Assembly: GCA_910583895.1 (NCBI GenBank)
Contig: CAJTYJ010000008.1
Coordinates: forward strand, 1-64,000
Source of the DNA: an uncultured Lachnospiraceae bacterium
GTDB lineage: Bacteria > Bacillota > Clostridia > Lachnospirales > Lachnospiraceae
Direction: 5' to 3'
Length of the DNA: 64,000 nucleotides
The position numbers and the translations under genes were made by a program. Shown here piece after piece: positions 25,420-33,473 of this stretch. How positions within the stretch are numbered: the stretch's first letter is position 1; each line of letters begins with the position of its first letter. The notes below the pieces were generated by a model. The model worked only from the letters and a program-made list of their open reading frames with translations. It ran no database searches and was not told the origin of the DNA.

Positions 25420-26751
25420 TTGGACAGAAACGAACTGTATATCAAAGGTCCCCAGAGGATGCAGGGGGAGTTGCTGATACAAGGCTCAAAAAACGCGGCT
25501 CTGCCCATTCTTGCGGCGACCATATTGGGAGAAGGGATCTTTATTCTGCACCATTGTCCAAAGATCTCAGATGTGGAGCATATGCTGGAGCTTCTGGTGG
25601 ATGCAGGGTGCAGGGCTTACTGGGAAGGGCATATGCTGATCGTAGACACAAGAGAGCTGCGGAACTACCGGGTGAAAGGGGACGGCGCAGGGAAGATGCG
25701 TTCTACCGTCACGCTTTTAGGCAGTATTCTGGGCCGGATGCATCAGGTGGAGATCCCCTATCCGGGAGGCTGCACCATCGGGAAGCGCCCCATTGATCTG
25801 CATCTTAGAGGGTTAGAGCAGCTGGGAGCAGTGTTTGAGCATCAGGAACATACCCTTGTGGGGAAGGCAGCCATTTTGCACGGAGCTTCCGTATATCTGG
25901 ATTTTCCAAGCGTTGGGGCCACAGAGAATGTACTGCTGGCGGCGGTGCTTGCGGAAGGAAGCACGGTGATACACGGGGCAGCCATGGAGCCGGAGATTGT
26001 GGAGCTGGCATCTTTTTTGCGGAAGATGGGTGCCAAAATCCTTGGAGAAGGGACACCGGTGATCAGCATTGAGGGAGTGAAAAGACTCCATGCAGCAGAA
26101 TACATTGTGCCGTCTGACCGGATTGTGGCAGGGACCTATCTGTTTGGTGCTTTGATGACCCGGGGGGAGGTAAGGCTTCTTCATGTCCCGCTGGCTCATT
26201 TGGGCAATCTTCCAGGCGTTCTGGAACAAATGGGGGCTGTAGTAGAAGCAAAAGAGGACTGGATTTATGTGCGGATGGATCATCAATGCCGGCCGATTCC
26301 TTATCTGGTGACAGCGCCTTTTCCAGGATTTCCCACAGATCTGCAGTCGGCTTTGATGGCGGCTTTGTCTACGGCATCAGGGATCAGTTTTATAGAGGAA
26401 AAAATTTTTGAAGCCCGTTTTCAGGTGGTAGAGGAGCTGCAGAAGATGGGGGCATCCATCACCAGTGAGGAATCCTTTGCCCTGATTGACGGGGATGCAA
26501 GATTACGCGGGGCGAAAGTAGAGGCAAAAGAACTTCGGGGAGGAGCGGCCCTGATTATGGCGGCACTGGCGGCAGAAGGGGAGACCTGCATTCAGGGAAT
26601 GGAGTATGTCTGCCGCGGATATGAAGATATTAATGAGGATTTGAAGAAACTAGGCATTAAAAAGCGCTGCGGGGAACAGGGCTGCTGCCCCAAAACGGCG
26701 TTCACAGAGGAGACCCATGTCAGAACAGGAAACAACGAAGAAGTTTCGTAA
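25420..26751 (+). CDS. murA: UDP-N-acetylglucosamine 1-carboxyvinyltransferase
   Basis: A 443-residue EPT-fold enzyme, the first committed step of peptidoglycan synthesis (phosphoenolpyruvate onto UDP-GlcNAc) and the fosfomycin target. The catalytic Cys is residue 118 in PGGCTIGKRPIDLH, so the protein should be fosfomycin-sensitive at that position. Start TTG 25420 has AAAGGAG six bases upstream; an in-frame ATG at 25384 has none. The last 35 residues are an extra Cys-containing tail (RCGEQGCCPK) that overlaps the ftsQ start by 35 bp. murA between ftsW and ftsQ occurs in other Clostridia. Confidence 0.94.
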   Translation: MDRNELYIKGPQRMQGELLIQGSKNAALPILAATILGEGIFILHHCPKISDVEHMLELLVDAGCRAYWEGHMLIVDTRELRNYRVKGDGAGKMRSTVTLLGSILGRMHQVEIPYPGGCTIGKRPIDLHLRGLEQLGAVFEHQEHTLVGKAAILHGASVYLDFPSVGATENVLLAAVLAEGSTVIHGAAMEPEIVELASFLRKMGAKILGEGTPVISIEGVKRLHAAEYIVPSDRIVAGTYLFGALMTRGEVRLLHVPLAHLGNLPGVLEQMGAVVEAKEDWIYVRMDHQCRPIPYLVTAPFPGFPTDLQSALMAALSTASGISFIEEKIFEARFQVVEELQKMGASITSEESFALIDGDARLRGAKVEAKELRGGAALIMAALAAEGETCIQGMEYVCRGYEDINEDLKKLGIKKRCGEQGCCPKTAFTEETHVRTGNNEEVS

Positions 26752-27457
26752 TCGAATGATACTGGCAGCAGCAGTACTGGGAGTGACAGCAGTACTGCTT
26801 TTTGCCCTGCTTAGCATGTTCCGGATTACGGAAGTAACCGTCACGGGCAATGAATATTATTCAGACAAACAGATCGTGGATTTTATCTTGGGAGATGGTT
26901 ATCAGCGCAATACGCTGTATCTGTTTCTTCAATACAAATATCAAAAGCATCCGGTCATTCCTTTTGTGGACGATTTTGAAGTGACCATCGATTCTATTCA
27001 CAGTATCCAGATCCGGGTTTACGAGAAAAGTATTATTGGTTATGTCCGGTACCTGGGAAGAAATGTGTATTTTGACAAAAATGGTACTGTGGTGGAAAGT
27101 ACAAAGGAACAGATGGAAGGGATCCCCATGATCCGGGGGCTGTATTTTGATCAGCTTGCCATGTATGAACCGCTGAATGTGGAAGATCCGGCCATCTTTG
27201 ATACCATTCTGGATATTACGCAGCTTTTAAAAAAGTATGATCTGAATTTGGACGAGATCCGGTTTGGAAATGCGGAGGAACTGCATCTGCAGATGGAAGA
27301 TGTGCGCATTTCTCTTGGTACCGGTGATCATCTGGAAGAAAAGATTGCGCGAATCAAACAGCTGGAACCAGATCTTGCGGGCAAATCCGGAACTCTGGAC
27401 ATGAAAAATTATACAGACGAGAGCACCCATATATCATTGGAGGCAAATAAACAATAG
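26717..27457 (+). CDS. ftsQ: Cell division protein FtsQ/DivIB
   Basis: A 246-residue bitopic protein: short cytoplasmic tail, one membrane helix (about residues 14-34), then a POTRA domain (FRITEVTVTGNEYYSDKQIV) and an FtsQ domain with YVRYLGRNVYFDKNG. It scaffolds the FtsL-FtsB/DivIC complex at the septum. GAGGAGA precedes ATG 26717. It ends the mraY-to-ftsQ unit; ftsZ has a separate promoter. Confidence 0.93.
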   Translation: MSEQETTKKFRNRMILAAAVLGVTAVLLFALLSMFRITEVTVTGNEYYSDKQIVDFILGDGYQRNTLYLFLQYKYQKHPVIPFVDDFEVTIDSIHSIQIRVYEKSIIGYVRYLGRNVYFDKNGTVVESTKEQMEGIPMIRGLYFDQLAMYEPLNVEDPAIFDTILDITQLLKKYDLNLDEIRFGNAEELHLQMEDVRISLGTGDHLEEKIARIKQLEPDLAGKSGTLDMKNYTDESTHISLEANKQ

Positions 27458-27458
27458 T

Positions 27459-27474
27459 TACCCTCAGTGGACAA
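27459..27474 (+). repeat. 16-bp direct repeat, copy 1 (upstream of ftsZ)
   Basis: TACCCTCAGTGGACAA begins just after the ftsQ stop codon. An identical copy lies at 28824-28839, so the pair brackets the ftsZ gene, 1365 bp apart. Confidence 0.9.
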
Positions 27475-27520
27475 GGGGACAAATGTTAGAAATACAAATA
27501 TGAAAAATGTGAAAAATAGG

Positions 27521-27549
27521 TTGCGCAATTGAAAAAAAAAAGATATGAT
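27521..27549 (+). promoter_or_regulatory. Sigma-A promoter for ftsZ
   Basis: A TTGCGC -35 (27521-27526), a 17-bp spacer and a TATGAT -10 (27544-27549), with a poly-A tract between. It lies 55 bp before the ftsZ start. Confidence 0.7.
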
Positions 27550-27604
27550 AGATATGTTAGTTTAGAATAGCGTGGGTTAGTGTGTATTTAAGGAGGATAT
27601 GACC

Positions 27605-28765
27605 TTGTTGGAAATCATGACGAATGAGACGGAAGCAGCCGCCCGTATTATTGTAATAGGTGTTGGCGGAGCCGGCAATAACGCTGTAAATAGAATGGTA
27701 GAAGAACAGATTGGAGGAGTGGAGTTTGTCGGTGTGAACACGGACAAGCAGGCTCTGAAGCTCTGCAAGGCGCCGACGGCGATTCAGATCGGTGAGAAAT
27801 TGACAAAGGGACTTGGAGCAGGTGCCAAACCGGAGATTGGAGAGAAAGCGGCAGAAGAGAGTATCGAAGAATTAAAAGAAGCGATCCAGGGTGCAGATAT
27901 GGTGTTTGTGACCTGCGGCATGGGCGGTGGTACCGGTACCGGTGCGACGCCTGTTCTTGCAAGAGCTGCCAAGGAGATGGGAATTCTCACCGTTGGCGTG
28001 GTGACAAAGCCCTTTCGCTTTGAGGCAAAACAGAGGATGAACAATGCCCTTATGGGGATTGAGAAGTTGAAAGAGTCGGTAGACACACTGATTGTGATAC
28101 CAAATGACAAGCTTTTGGAGATTGTGGACCGAAGGACCACCATGCCGGAAGCGCTGAAGAAAGCAGACGAGGTGCTGCAGCAGGCAGTGCAGGGCATTAC
28201 GGATCTGATTAACCTTCCGGCACTGATCAATCTGGATTTTGCAGATGTACAGACAGTCATGACAGACAAGGGAATTGCACATATCGGAATCGGTACGGCA
28301 AGAGGCGATGACAAGGCTTTGGAGGCAGTGAAGCAGGCAATTACCAGTCCGCTTTTAGAGACGACCATCTCCGGAGCGAGTCATGTCATCATCAATGTAT
28401 CCGGAGACATTTCCCTGATTGATGCCAACGAGGCAGCAAGCTTTGTACAGGAGCAGGTAGGAGAAGAGGCAAATGTCATCTTTGGTGCCATGTATGACGC
28501 CAGCAACTCCGATGAGGTCAGCATTACCGTGATTGCAACAGGGCTTCAGGAGAGCGGAAAAACATCATTCTCTTCTTATCGTCCGGCTGTGGCCAAGCCC
28601 GGAACGCCTGTGCCGGCCAATCAGGCCGGATACGGAAAGACTCCGGAGCAGCCGAGGAGGCAGGTGGTACAGCCTTTGCCGGGTCTGAAGACTTTTAAAG
28701 CGCCGGAGAGTACAGTGGAAGTACAGGAGATTAAGATTCCTCAGTTTTTCCAGAAAAACAGATAG
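27605..28765 (+). CDS. ftsZ: Cell division protein FtsZ
   Basis: A 386-residue tubulin homologue that forms the Z ring. Seen: IGVGGAGNNAVNRM near the N-terminus, the nucleotide loop GMGGGTGTGATPV, the T7 loop NLDFADVQTVM and the C-terminal peptide IKIPQFFQKNR that contacts SepF or other tethers (ftsA is absent here). Start TTG 27605 is eight bases after AGGAGG and aligns with the family start; ATG 27599 is only two bases from it. A linker of about 50 residues precedes the tail. Confidence 0.97.
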   Translation: MLEIMTNETEAAARIIVIGVGGAGNNAVNRMVEEQIGGVEFVGVNTDKQALKLCKAPTAIQIGEKLTKGLGAGAKPEIGEKAAEESIEELKEAIQGADMVFVTCGMGGGTGTGATPVLARAAKEMGILTVGVVTKPFRFEAKQRMNNALMGIEKLKESVDTLIVIPNDKLLEIVDRRTTMPEALKKADEVLQQAVQGITDLINLPALINLDFADVQTVMTDKGIAHIGIGTARGDDKALEAVKQAITSPLLETTISGASHVIINVSGDISLIDANEAASFVQEQVGEEANVIFGAMYDASNSDEVSITVIATGLQESGKTSFSSYRPAVAKPGTPVPANQAGYGKTPEQPRRQVVQPLPGLKTFKAPESTVEVQEIKIPQFFQKNR

Positions 28766-28772
28766 GAAAGTC

Positions 28773-28805
28773 AAACGAAGCTGTTGGAGACGATGGCTTC
28801 GTTTC
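28773..28805 (+). terminator. Intrinsic terminator after ftsZ
   Basis: AAACGAAGC (28773-28781) pairs with GCTTCGTTT (28796-28804) around a 14-nt loop. The following T-run is short, so termination may be partial. Confidence 0.7.
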
Positions 28806-28823
28806 TATATGCAGGGAAGTACA

Positions 28824-28839
28824 TACCCTCAGTGGACAA
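28824..28839 (+). repeat. 16-bp direct repeat, copy 2 (upstream of aroE)
   Basis: An exact second copy of TACCCTCAGTGGACAA, 38 bp before the aroE start chosen here and 58 bp after the ftsZ stop. Confidence 0.9.
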
Positions 28840-28876
28840 AATAGGAAGGACAATGATTGGGGAGGAAAGAGAAAAG

Positions 28877-29737
28877 ATGATTACAGGACATACCGGGCTG
28901 CTCTGCCTGTTGGGAAGTCCGGTGGCACACAGCGTGTCTCCGGCCATGCATAACGAGGCATTTGCCTATCATAAACTGGATTATGTCTATCTGGCTTTTG
29001 ATGTGTCTTTGGAGCGCTTTGACGGGGTGGTGGAGGCGCTGACAGCCATGAATGTCAGAGGATGGAACTGTACGATGCCTCATAAAAGGCGGATGTATGA
29101 ACGTGTGGACGTTCTCTCAGAGGAGGCTCAGCTGATCGGTGCAGTCAACACGGTGGTGCAAAAAGACGGTGTGCTGACCGGCTACAACACAGATGGAAAA
29201 GGATACATGGCCTCAGTTCGGGACGCTGGATATGATATCTCAGGCGGGAAGATGACGCTTCTGGGAGCCGGAGGCGCAGCAGCTTCCATTATCGCCCAGG
29301 CGGCACTGGACGGAGTACCAAGGATTGACCTGCTGGCAAGAAAAGGGAAGTCCTGGGATGCCATCCAAAAGGTTGCAGACCGGATCTGCCGTCAGACAGA
29401 CTGCCAGGTGCGTTTGTTTGAACTTGCAGACTTGTGTCAGATGAAAGAGAGCATCCAGGAAAGCCGGATTCTGATAAATGCTTCTTCAGTGGGGATGGGT
29501 CCGGATTTGGCCGGATGCCTGGTACCGGATGAAAGTTATTTTCATCGGGATTTGATTGTATCAGATGTAATTTATAATCCCAGGAAGACAAGACTTCTTC
29601 AGATGGCAGAAAAAGCGGGCTGTTCGGTGTTCAACGGAATGTATATGCTCTTGTATCAGGGAGCATATGCCTTTGAGCTGTGGACTGGCAAAAAGATGCC
29701 GGTGGATCTGGTGAAGGAAAAATACTTTAGAGATTAG
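28877..29737 (+). CDS. aroE: Shikimate dehydrogenase
   Basis: A 286-residue NADPH enzyme that reduces 3-dehydroshikimate, step 4 of the shikimate pathway. Seen: GSPVAHSVSPAMHN (substrate loop), NCTMPHKRRM (catalytic Lys region), GAVNTVV, YNTDGKG, LGAGGAAASI (NADP loop) and GMYMLLYQGAYAFELWTG. ATG 28877, 11 bases after GGAGG, gives the family length; ATG 28853 and TTG 28784 would add residues and the latter lies in the ftsZ terminator. Confidence 0.95.
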   Translation: MITGHTGLLCLLGSPVAHSVSPAMHNEAFAYHKLDYVYLAFDVSLERFDGVVEALTAMNVRGWNCTMPHKRRMYERVDVLSEEAQLIGAVNTVVQKDGVLTGYNTDGKGYMASVRDAGYDISGGKMTLLGAGGAAASIIAQAALDGVPRIDLLARKGKSWDAIQKVADRICRQTDCQVRLFELADLCQMKESIQESRILINASSVGMGPDLAGCLVPDESYFHRDLIVSDVIYNPRKTRLLQMAEKAGCSVFNGMYMLLYQGAYAFELWTGKKMPVDLVKEKYFRD

Positions 29738-29748
29738 ACAGGACAGGT

Positions 29749-30516
29749 ATGATGAAAAAGGTATTTCAGATAGGAAGCAAGGTGTTCGGACAGGGCGCAC
29801 CAAAGATCTGCGTCCCCATTGTGGCAGAAAGCCAGGAACAGATCTGGAAAAACGCAGAAAAGACCTCCGGTCTTGGGACGGATCTGGCAGAGTGGCGTGT
29901 GGATTTTTATAAAGACGTTTTGGATGCGGAAAAAGTAGCCGTTACCCTGAAAGGGGTGAAAAAGCGGCTTGGAGACAAAGCACTTCTTTTTACGTTCCGG
30001 ACCAAGGGAGAGGGTGGCTGCAGAGCAATTGCTCCCGGGGATTACGATCGTCTGAACGAAATGGCGGCTCTGGCCGGTGCAGATCTTGTGGATGTGGAAG
30101 CTTTTTTTGAAGAAGAACAGTCTGCCAAACGGATAAAAAAGATCCAGGCTGCCGGTGCCCGGGTGATTGCTTCCTGCCACGATTTTCAGAAGACGCCGGC
30201 GGTGGAAGAGATGGTGATGCGTTTGCAGCGGATGGAAGAGCTGGGAGCGGATGCGGTAAAGCTTGCAGTGATGCCGGCAAAGCGGCAGGATGTATTAAAC
30301 CTTCTGCAGGCCACGCTGACAGCCTGGGAAAGACTGTCCGTCCCGGTGGTCACCATGTCCATGGGAGACCTGGGCGTCATTAGCCGAATCAGCGGCTCTC
30401 TTACGGGTTCTGCCATGACCTTTGCAGCAGCAGGAGCTGTCTCGGCGCCAGGACAGATTCCGGTGGAAGCTGTTGCAGAAATACAGAATTTTTTGAACAA
30501 AGAGACAAAGATGTAA
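29749..30516 (+). CDS. aroD: 3-dehydroquinate dehydratase, type I
   Basis: A 255-residue class I enzyme (Schiff-base mechanism), step 3 of the shikimate pathway. Seen: the His segment ASCHDFQKTP and the lysine segment DAVKLAVMPAKRQD, plus the C-terminal APGQIPVEAV. It lies 11 bp after aroE, so the two adjacent pathway steps are co-transcribed. Its stop lies in the terminator stem. Confidence 0.96.
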   Translation: MMKKVFQIGSKVFGQGAPKICVPIVAESQEQIWKNAEKTSGLGTDLAEWRVDFYKDVLDAEKVAVTLKGVKKRLGDKALLFTFRTKGEGGCRAIAPGDYDRLNEMAALAGADLVDVEAFFEEEQSAKRIKKIQAAGARVIASCHDFQKTPAVEEMVMRLQRMEELGADAVKLAVMPAKRQDVLNLLQATLTAWERLSVPVVTMSMGDLGVISRISGSLTGSAMTFAAAGAVSAPGQIPVEAVAEIQNFLNKETKM

Positions 30517-30542
30517 ATACACATCGGATGTCTCTTTTTTTC
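30501..30542 (+). terminator. Intrinsic terminator after aroD
   Basis: AGAGACA (30501-30507) pairs with TGTCTCT (30529-30535) with a seven-base T-run. The upstream arm lies within the end of aroD. Confidence 0.88.
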
Positions 30543-30554
30543 TGTATGGGGGTA

Positions 30555-30563
30555 TTTGTCGAT
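30555..30563 (+). promoter_or_regulatory. Spo0A-like box upstream of spoIIG
   Basis: TTTGTCGAT matches the Spo0A box (TTTGTCGAA) in eight of nine bases. Relative to the predicted start near 30648 it sits at about -93 to -85, the place of the distal Spo0A site of the Bacillus spoIIG promoter. Confidence 0.7.
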
Positions 30564-30608
30564 TTTTGGGAGGAAATGGGGATAAAAAAGCCGTTTTTCA
30601 AGCAGGAT

Positions 30609-30641
30609 TTGACAAAGAATGCGCCATTTTCTTTCTATAAT
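30609..30641 (+). promoter_or_regulatory. spoIIG promoter with unusually long spacer
   Basis: A consensus TTGACA (30609-30614) and consensus TATAAT (30636-30641) separated by 21 bp. The Bacillus subtilis spoIIG promoter also has consensus elements too far apart (22 bp) and needs Spo0A~P to work. The -35 itself reads TTTGACAAA, resembling a second, weaker Spo0A box. Confidence 0.75.
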
Positions 30642-30670
30642 GGTGATTACCATAAGAGAGAGGGTGGCAA

Positions 30671-31450
30671 GTGTACTATGAAGTTTATGTAGATGTACTG
30701 TTTGTAAAAAATCTCTGGATGAATGCGATGCTGCTTCTTCTGACCGGATGGGCGGATCAGGAAACCATAAAATGGTACAAAATTTTAGCAGCGGCCGTGA
30801 CAGGCAGCCTGGGTGTCTGTCTCCTTTATCTCGCATCGCCGTGGCTGTCCGGGATCCATTATGTACTGGGATCGATGCTCCTGGCAGCAGCCATGACAGG
30901 GATTGCTTTTTCGGGCAGAAAGCATTTTTTCGGACGGCTGGGATGTCTTTATCTGGAAAGCTTTCTGCTGAATGGAATTTTGAACTATCTGGAGCAGTTT
31001 CACAGGCTGAGCGGATTATGGTTCGCGGTTTTTAGCAGTATATCTGCAGCAGTGTTAATGACGGCGGAGTACATATGGAGAAACAGAAGAAGGGAGCGAG
31101 AGAGGACCTTCTCTGTTGTTCTGCATCACGGGGCGTGCCGGATGCAGGTAGAAGCATTATATGATACCGGCAACAGCCTGTATGATCCAATCAGCAAAAA
31201 AGCGGTCAGTATCCTGGACGGGAATGTGCTGGAAGCACTCCTTTTCGGATCCGGAAAAGAGAGCTTTCCTCGTCTGATTCCCTATGATACCATCGCAGAA
31301 CATGGGATGTTGGAGGCCTATGTTCTGGACAGGATGGAATTGTCATCCGGGGAGATGTCCTGTGAGGTCTCTTTGCCGATGATTGCGCGTATGCCCGGTC
31401 AGAGCAGACAGTATCAGCTTATACTTCATCGTGACCTGCTTTCCTCATAA
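30671..31450 (+). CDS. spoIIGA: Sigma-E processing peptidase SpoIIGA
   Basis: A 259-residue membrane aspartic protease that removes the pro-sequence of sigma-E in the mother cell after a forespore signal. The N-terminal half has five membrane segments; the C-terminal half has the retroviral-like active site LYDTGNSLYDP with Asp about 165. Start GTG 30671 with GAGGGTGG upstream. It precedes sigE by 11 bp, the classical spoIIG operon. Confidence 0.95.
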   Translation: MYYEVYVDVLFVKNLWMNAMLLLLTGWADQETIKWYKILAAAVTGSLGVCLLYLASPWLSGIHYVLGSMLLAAAMTGIAFSGRKHFFGRLGCLYLESFLLNGILNYLEQFHRLSGLWFAVFSSISAAVLMTAEYIWRNRRRERERTFSVVLHHGACRMQVEALYDTGNSLYDPISKKAVSILDGNVLEALLFGSGKESFPRLIPYDTIAEHGMLEAYVLDRMELSSGEMSCEVSLPMIARMPGQSRQYQLILHRDLLSS

Positions 31451-31461
31451 GAGGAGGCATT

Positions 31462-32202
31462 ATGATCATTAAGGTAACGATACCGCATCAGATTCAGTTA
31501 AAAGTAGCGCCCAAATTTAAAAGTATGTTTTTTTCACAGAAAGGAGAGATCCATTACATCGGCGGAGCGGAGATTCTGCCGCCGCCTCTGAATGCTGAAG
31601 AGGAGAATCGGGCGATCCTGGGACTTGAGACCGATCAGGAGCAGCAGGCAAGAAAAAAACTGATCGAACACAATCTGAGGCTGGTAGTATACATTGCGAA
31701 AAAGTTCGACAATACAGGGGTTGGAGTGGAGGATCTGATTTCCATCGGTACCATCGGGCTGATCAAAGCCATCAATACCTTTAATCGAAGTAAGAACATC
31801 AAACTGGCAACCTATGCGTCCCGCTGTATTGAAAATGAGATTCTGATGTATCTTCGGAGAAACAGCAAGGTGCGCATGGAAGTATCCATCGATGAACCGC
31901 TCAATGTGGACTGGGACGGAAATGAACTGCTGTTGTCGGATATCCTGGGAACGGATGAAGACATTATCTACCGGGATCTGGAGAACGAAGTGGAGCGGAA
32001 GCTTCTGAAAAAAGCACTGTCCAAGCTTTCCGAACGGGAAAAGACAATCATCGAACTTAGGTTTGGTCTGAATCATCCTGCAGGAAGGGAGATGACACAA
32101 AAAGAGGTGGCGGACCTGCTTGGCATCTCCCAATCCTACATCTCCAGACTGGAGAAAAAGATCATTGGACGACTGAAAAAAGAGATTGTGAAGTATGAAT
32201 GA
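31462..32202 (+). CDS. sigE: RNA polymerase sporulation sigma factor SigE
   Basis: A 246-residue sigma-70 family factor for early mother-cell transcription. A pro-sequence of about 25-30 residues (from MIIKVTIPHQ) precedes region 2 (LVVYIAKKFDNTGVGVEDLISIG, in parts) and regions 3-4 (EREKTIIELRFGL, MTQKEVADLLGISQSYISR). Strong GAGGAGG before ATG 31462. Its stop is one base from the end of the oppositely oriented sigG. Confidence 0.97.
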   Translation: MIIKVTIPHQIQLKVAPKFKSMFFSQKGEIHYIGGAEILPPPLNAEEENRAILGLETDQEQQARKKLIEHNLRLVVYIAKKFDNTGVGVEDLISIGTIGLIKAINTFNRSKNIKLATYASRCIENEILMYLRRNSKVRMEVSIDEPLNVDWDGNELLLSDILGTDEDIIYRDLENEVERKLLKKALSKLSEREKTIIELRFGLNHPAGREMTQKEVADLLGISQSYISRLEKKIIGRLKKEIVKYE

Positions 32203-32203
32203 A

Positions 32204-32980
32204 TCACTTCAGATAACTCTTCATGGTTTTTAAAGCATTTTTTTCCAGACGGCTGACCTGTGCCTGGGAGATGTGGATCTCCTCGGCCACCTCCATCTGG
32301 GTCTTTCCCTCGAAAAAACGCAGGTTGATGATGTGGTTTTCCCGGGGGCTTAAGCGCTTCATGGCCTCAGAAAGGGAAAGATTTTCCACCCAGTTGTCCT
32401 CTTTGTTCTTGCGGTCGCTGATCTGGTCCATGACATAGAGGGTGTCGCCGCCCTCTGTGTAGACCGGATCATAGAGGCTGACCGGGCTTTGAATGGCATC
32501 CAGGGCATAGACGATATCCTCTTTGGGAATGCCGATGGCATCCGAGATTTCCTGGATCGTCGGCTCTTTGGAAGTCTCTTTGAGCAGATTTTCCTTGGCG
32601 TAGATGGCTTTATAGGCCGTATCCCGCAGAGAGCGGCTGACACGGATGCTGTTGTTGTCTCTTAAGTAGCGCCTGATCTCTCCGATGATCATTGGAACCG
32701 CATAGGTGCTGAATTTTACATCCATGGTGCAGTCAAAATTGTCTATGGCCTTCATCAGTCCGATGCAGCCGATCTGGAACAGATCATCCACATTTTCGCT
32801 GCTGGAAGAGAAGCGTTTGATGACACTTAAAACCAGACGGAGATTGCCCTTGATGTACAGTTCCCTTGCTTCTTTATCCCCTTTCTGAATACGCTCAAAA
32901 AGCATCTTTTTTTCATCATTGGTAAGAAGCGGTAGTTTGGACGTGTTGACTCCGCAGATTTCAACCTTGTTCACAACCAT
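32204..32980 (-). CDS. sigG: RNA polymerase sporulation sigma factor SigG
   Basis: A 258-residue forespore late sigma factor. The diagnostic N-terminus VNKVEICGVNTSKLP is present, then region 2 (LVLSVIKRFSSSSENVDDLF in parts) and region 4 (MEVAEEIHISQAQVSRLEK). The start is the ATG at 32978-32980 behind AGGAGG; the longer frame to 33112 is upstream non-coding DNA. In many Clostridia sigG follows spoIIGA-sigE in the same direction; here it is inverted and ends one base from the sigE stop with no terminator between. Confidence 0.97.
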   Translation of the reverse strand: MVVNKVEICGVNTSKLPLLTNDEKKMLFERIQKGDKEARELYIKGNLRLVLSVIKRFSSSSENVDDLFQIGCIGLMKAIDNFDCTMDVKFSTYAVPMIIGEIRRYLRDNNSIRVSRSLRDTAYKAIYAKENLLKETSKEPTIQEISDAIGIPKEDIVYALDAIQSPVSLYDPVYTEGGDTLYVMDQISDRKNKEDNWVENLSLSEAMKRLSPRENHIINLRFFEGKTQMEVAEEIHISQAQVSRLEKNALKTMKSYLK

Positions 32981-33010
32981 TGATTTTCCTCCTGCAGCAT
33001 TTATATAAAA

Positions 33011-33038
33011 AGGATTTCCCAAAATATTCTGCTTATGC
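33011..33038 (-). promoter_or_regulatory. Candidate forespore (sigma-F/G type) promoter for sigG
   Basis: On the minus strand GCATA (33034-33038) is followed after about 14 bp by GGAAATCCT (33011-33019), similar to the sigma-F consensus GYATA and GGnnAnAnT. It lies 30 bp before sigG. Seven of nine -10 positions do not all match, so this is tentative. Confidence 0.4.
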
Positions 33039-33075
33039 AAAAGGAGTCCAAATAAAAAATGGCAAAATCTGTGTG

Positions 33076-33354
33076 TCAGGACATGAGAGCTCCCGTGCGT
33101 CTTCTGGGACACAGGACATCGGCTTCACAGACTTCCACCAGTATGATGTCCGGCCCGATCTGACAGATTTTATTCCAGGGGATGATATATTCCTGATCCG
33201 GTCCTAAGATTCCGCAGAAACGAAAAGGGCCGGGAACTACAAGTGCTTTGATGCACCCGTTTCTCTCGTCCAGAATCAGATCGGATACTCTTCCAAGCTT
33301 CTTGCAGTCACAACGGTTAATCACATCTTTTTCTCTTAATTCACAATATCGCAT
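33076..33354 (-). CDS. YlmC/YmxH family sporulation protein (PRC-barrel)
   Basis: A 92-residue PRC-barrel protein: MRYCELREKDVINRCDCKKLGRV in parts, DLILDERNGCIKALVVPG, and WNKICQIGPDIILV. YlmC/YmxH proteins are found in spore formers, usually beside sigG, as here; the molecular role is not settled. It is upstream of sigG on the same strand. Confidence 0.93.
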   Translation of the reverse strand: MRYCELREKDVINRCDCKKLGRVSDLILDERNGCIKALVVPGPFRFCGILGPDQEYIIPWNKICQIGPDIILVEVCEADVLCPRRRTGALMS

Positions 33355-33418
33355 CTCGTTTTTCCAGATCCTTTTTCTAATAATCTATGCAAAAAGCCCC
33401 ATAAACACCACGCTTTCA

Positions 33419-33448
33419 TTGACAGAAAAGTACACCATGATATATACT
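33419..33448 (+). promoter_or_regulatory. Sigma-A promoter for nrdR-aroK
   Basis: TTGACA (33419-33424), an 18-bp spacer and TATACT (33443-33448), about 26 bp before nrdR and divergent from ylmC. Confidence 0.8.
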
Positions 33449-33473
33449 GAAAAAAAAGAGGGGGACCATACTG

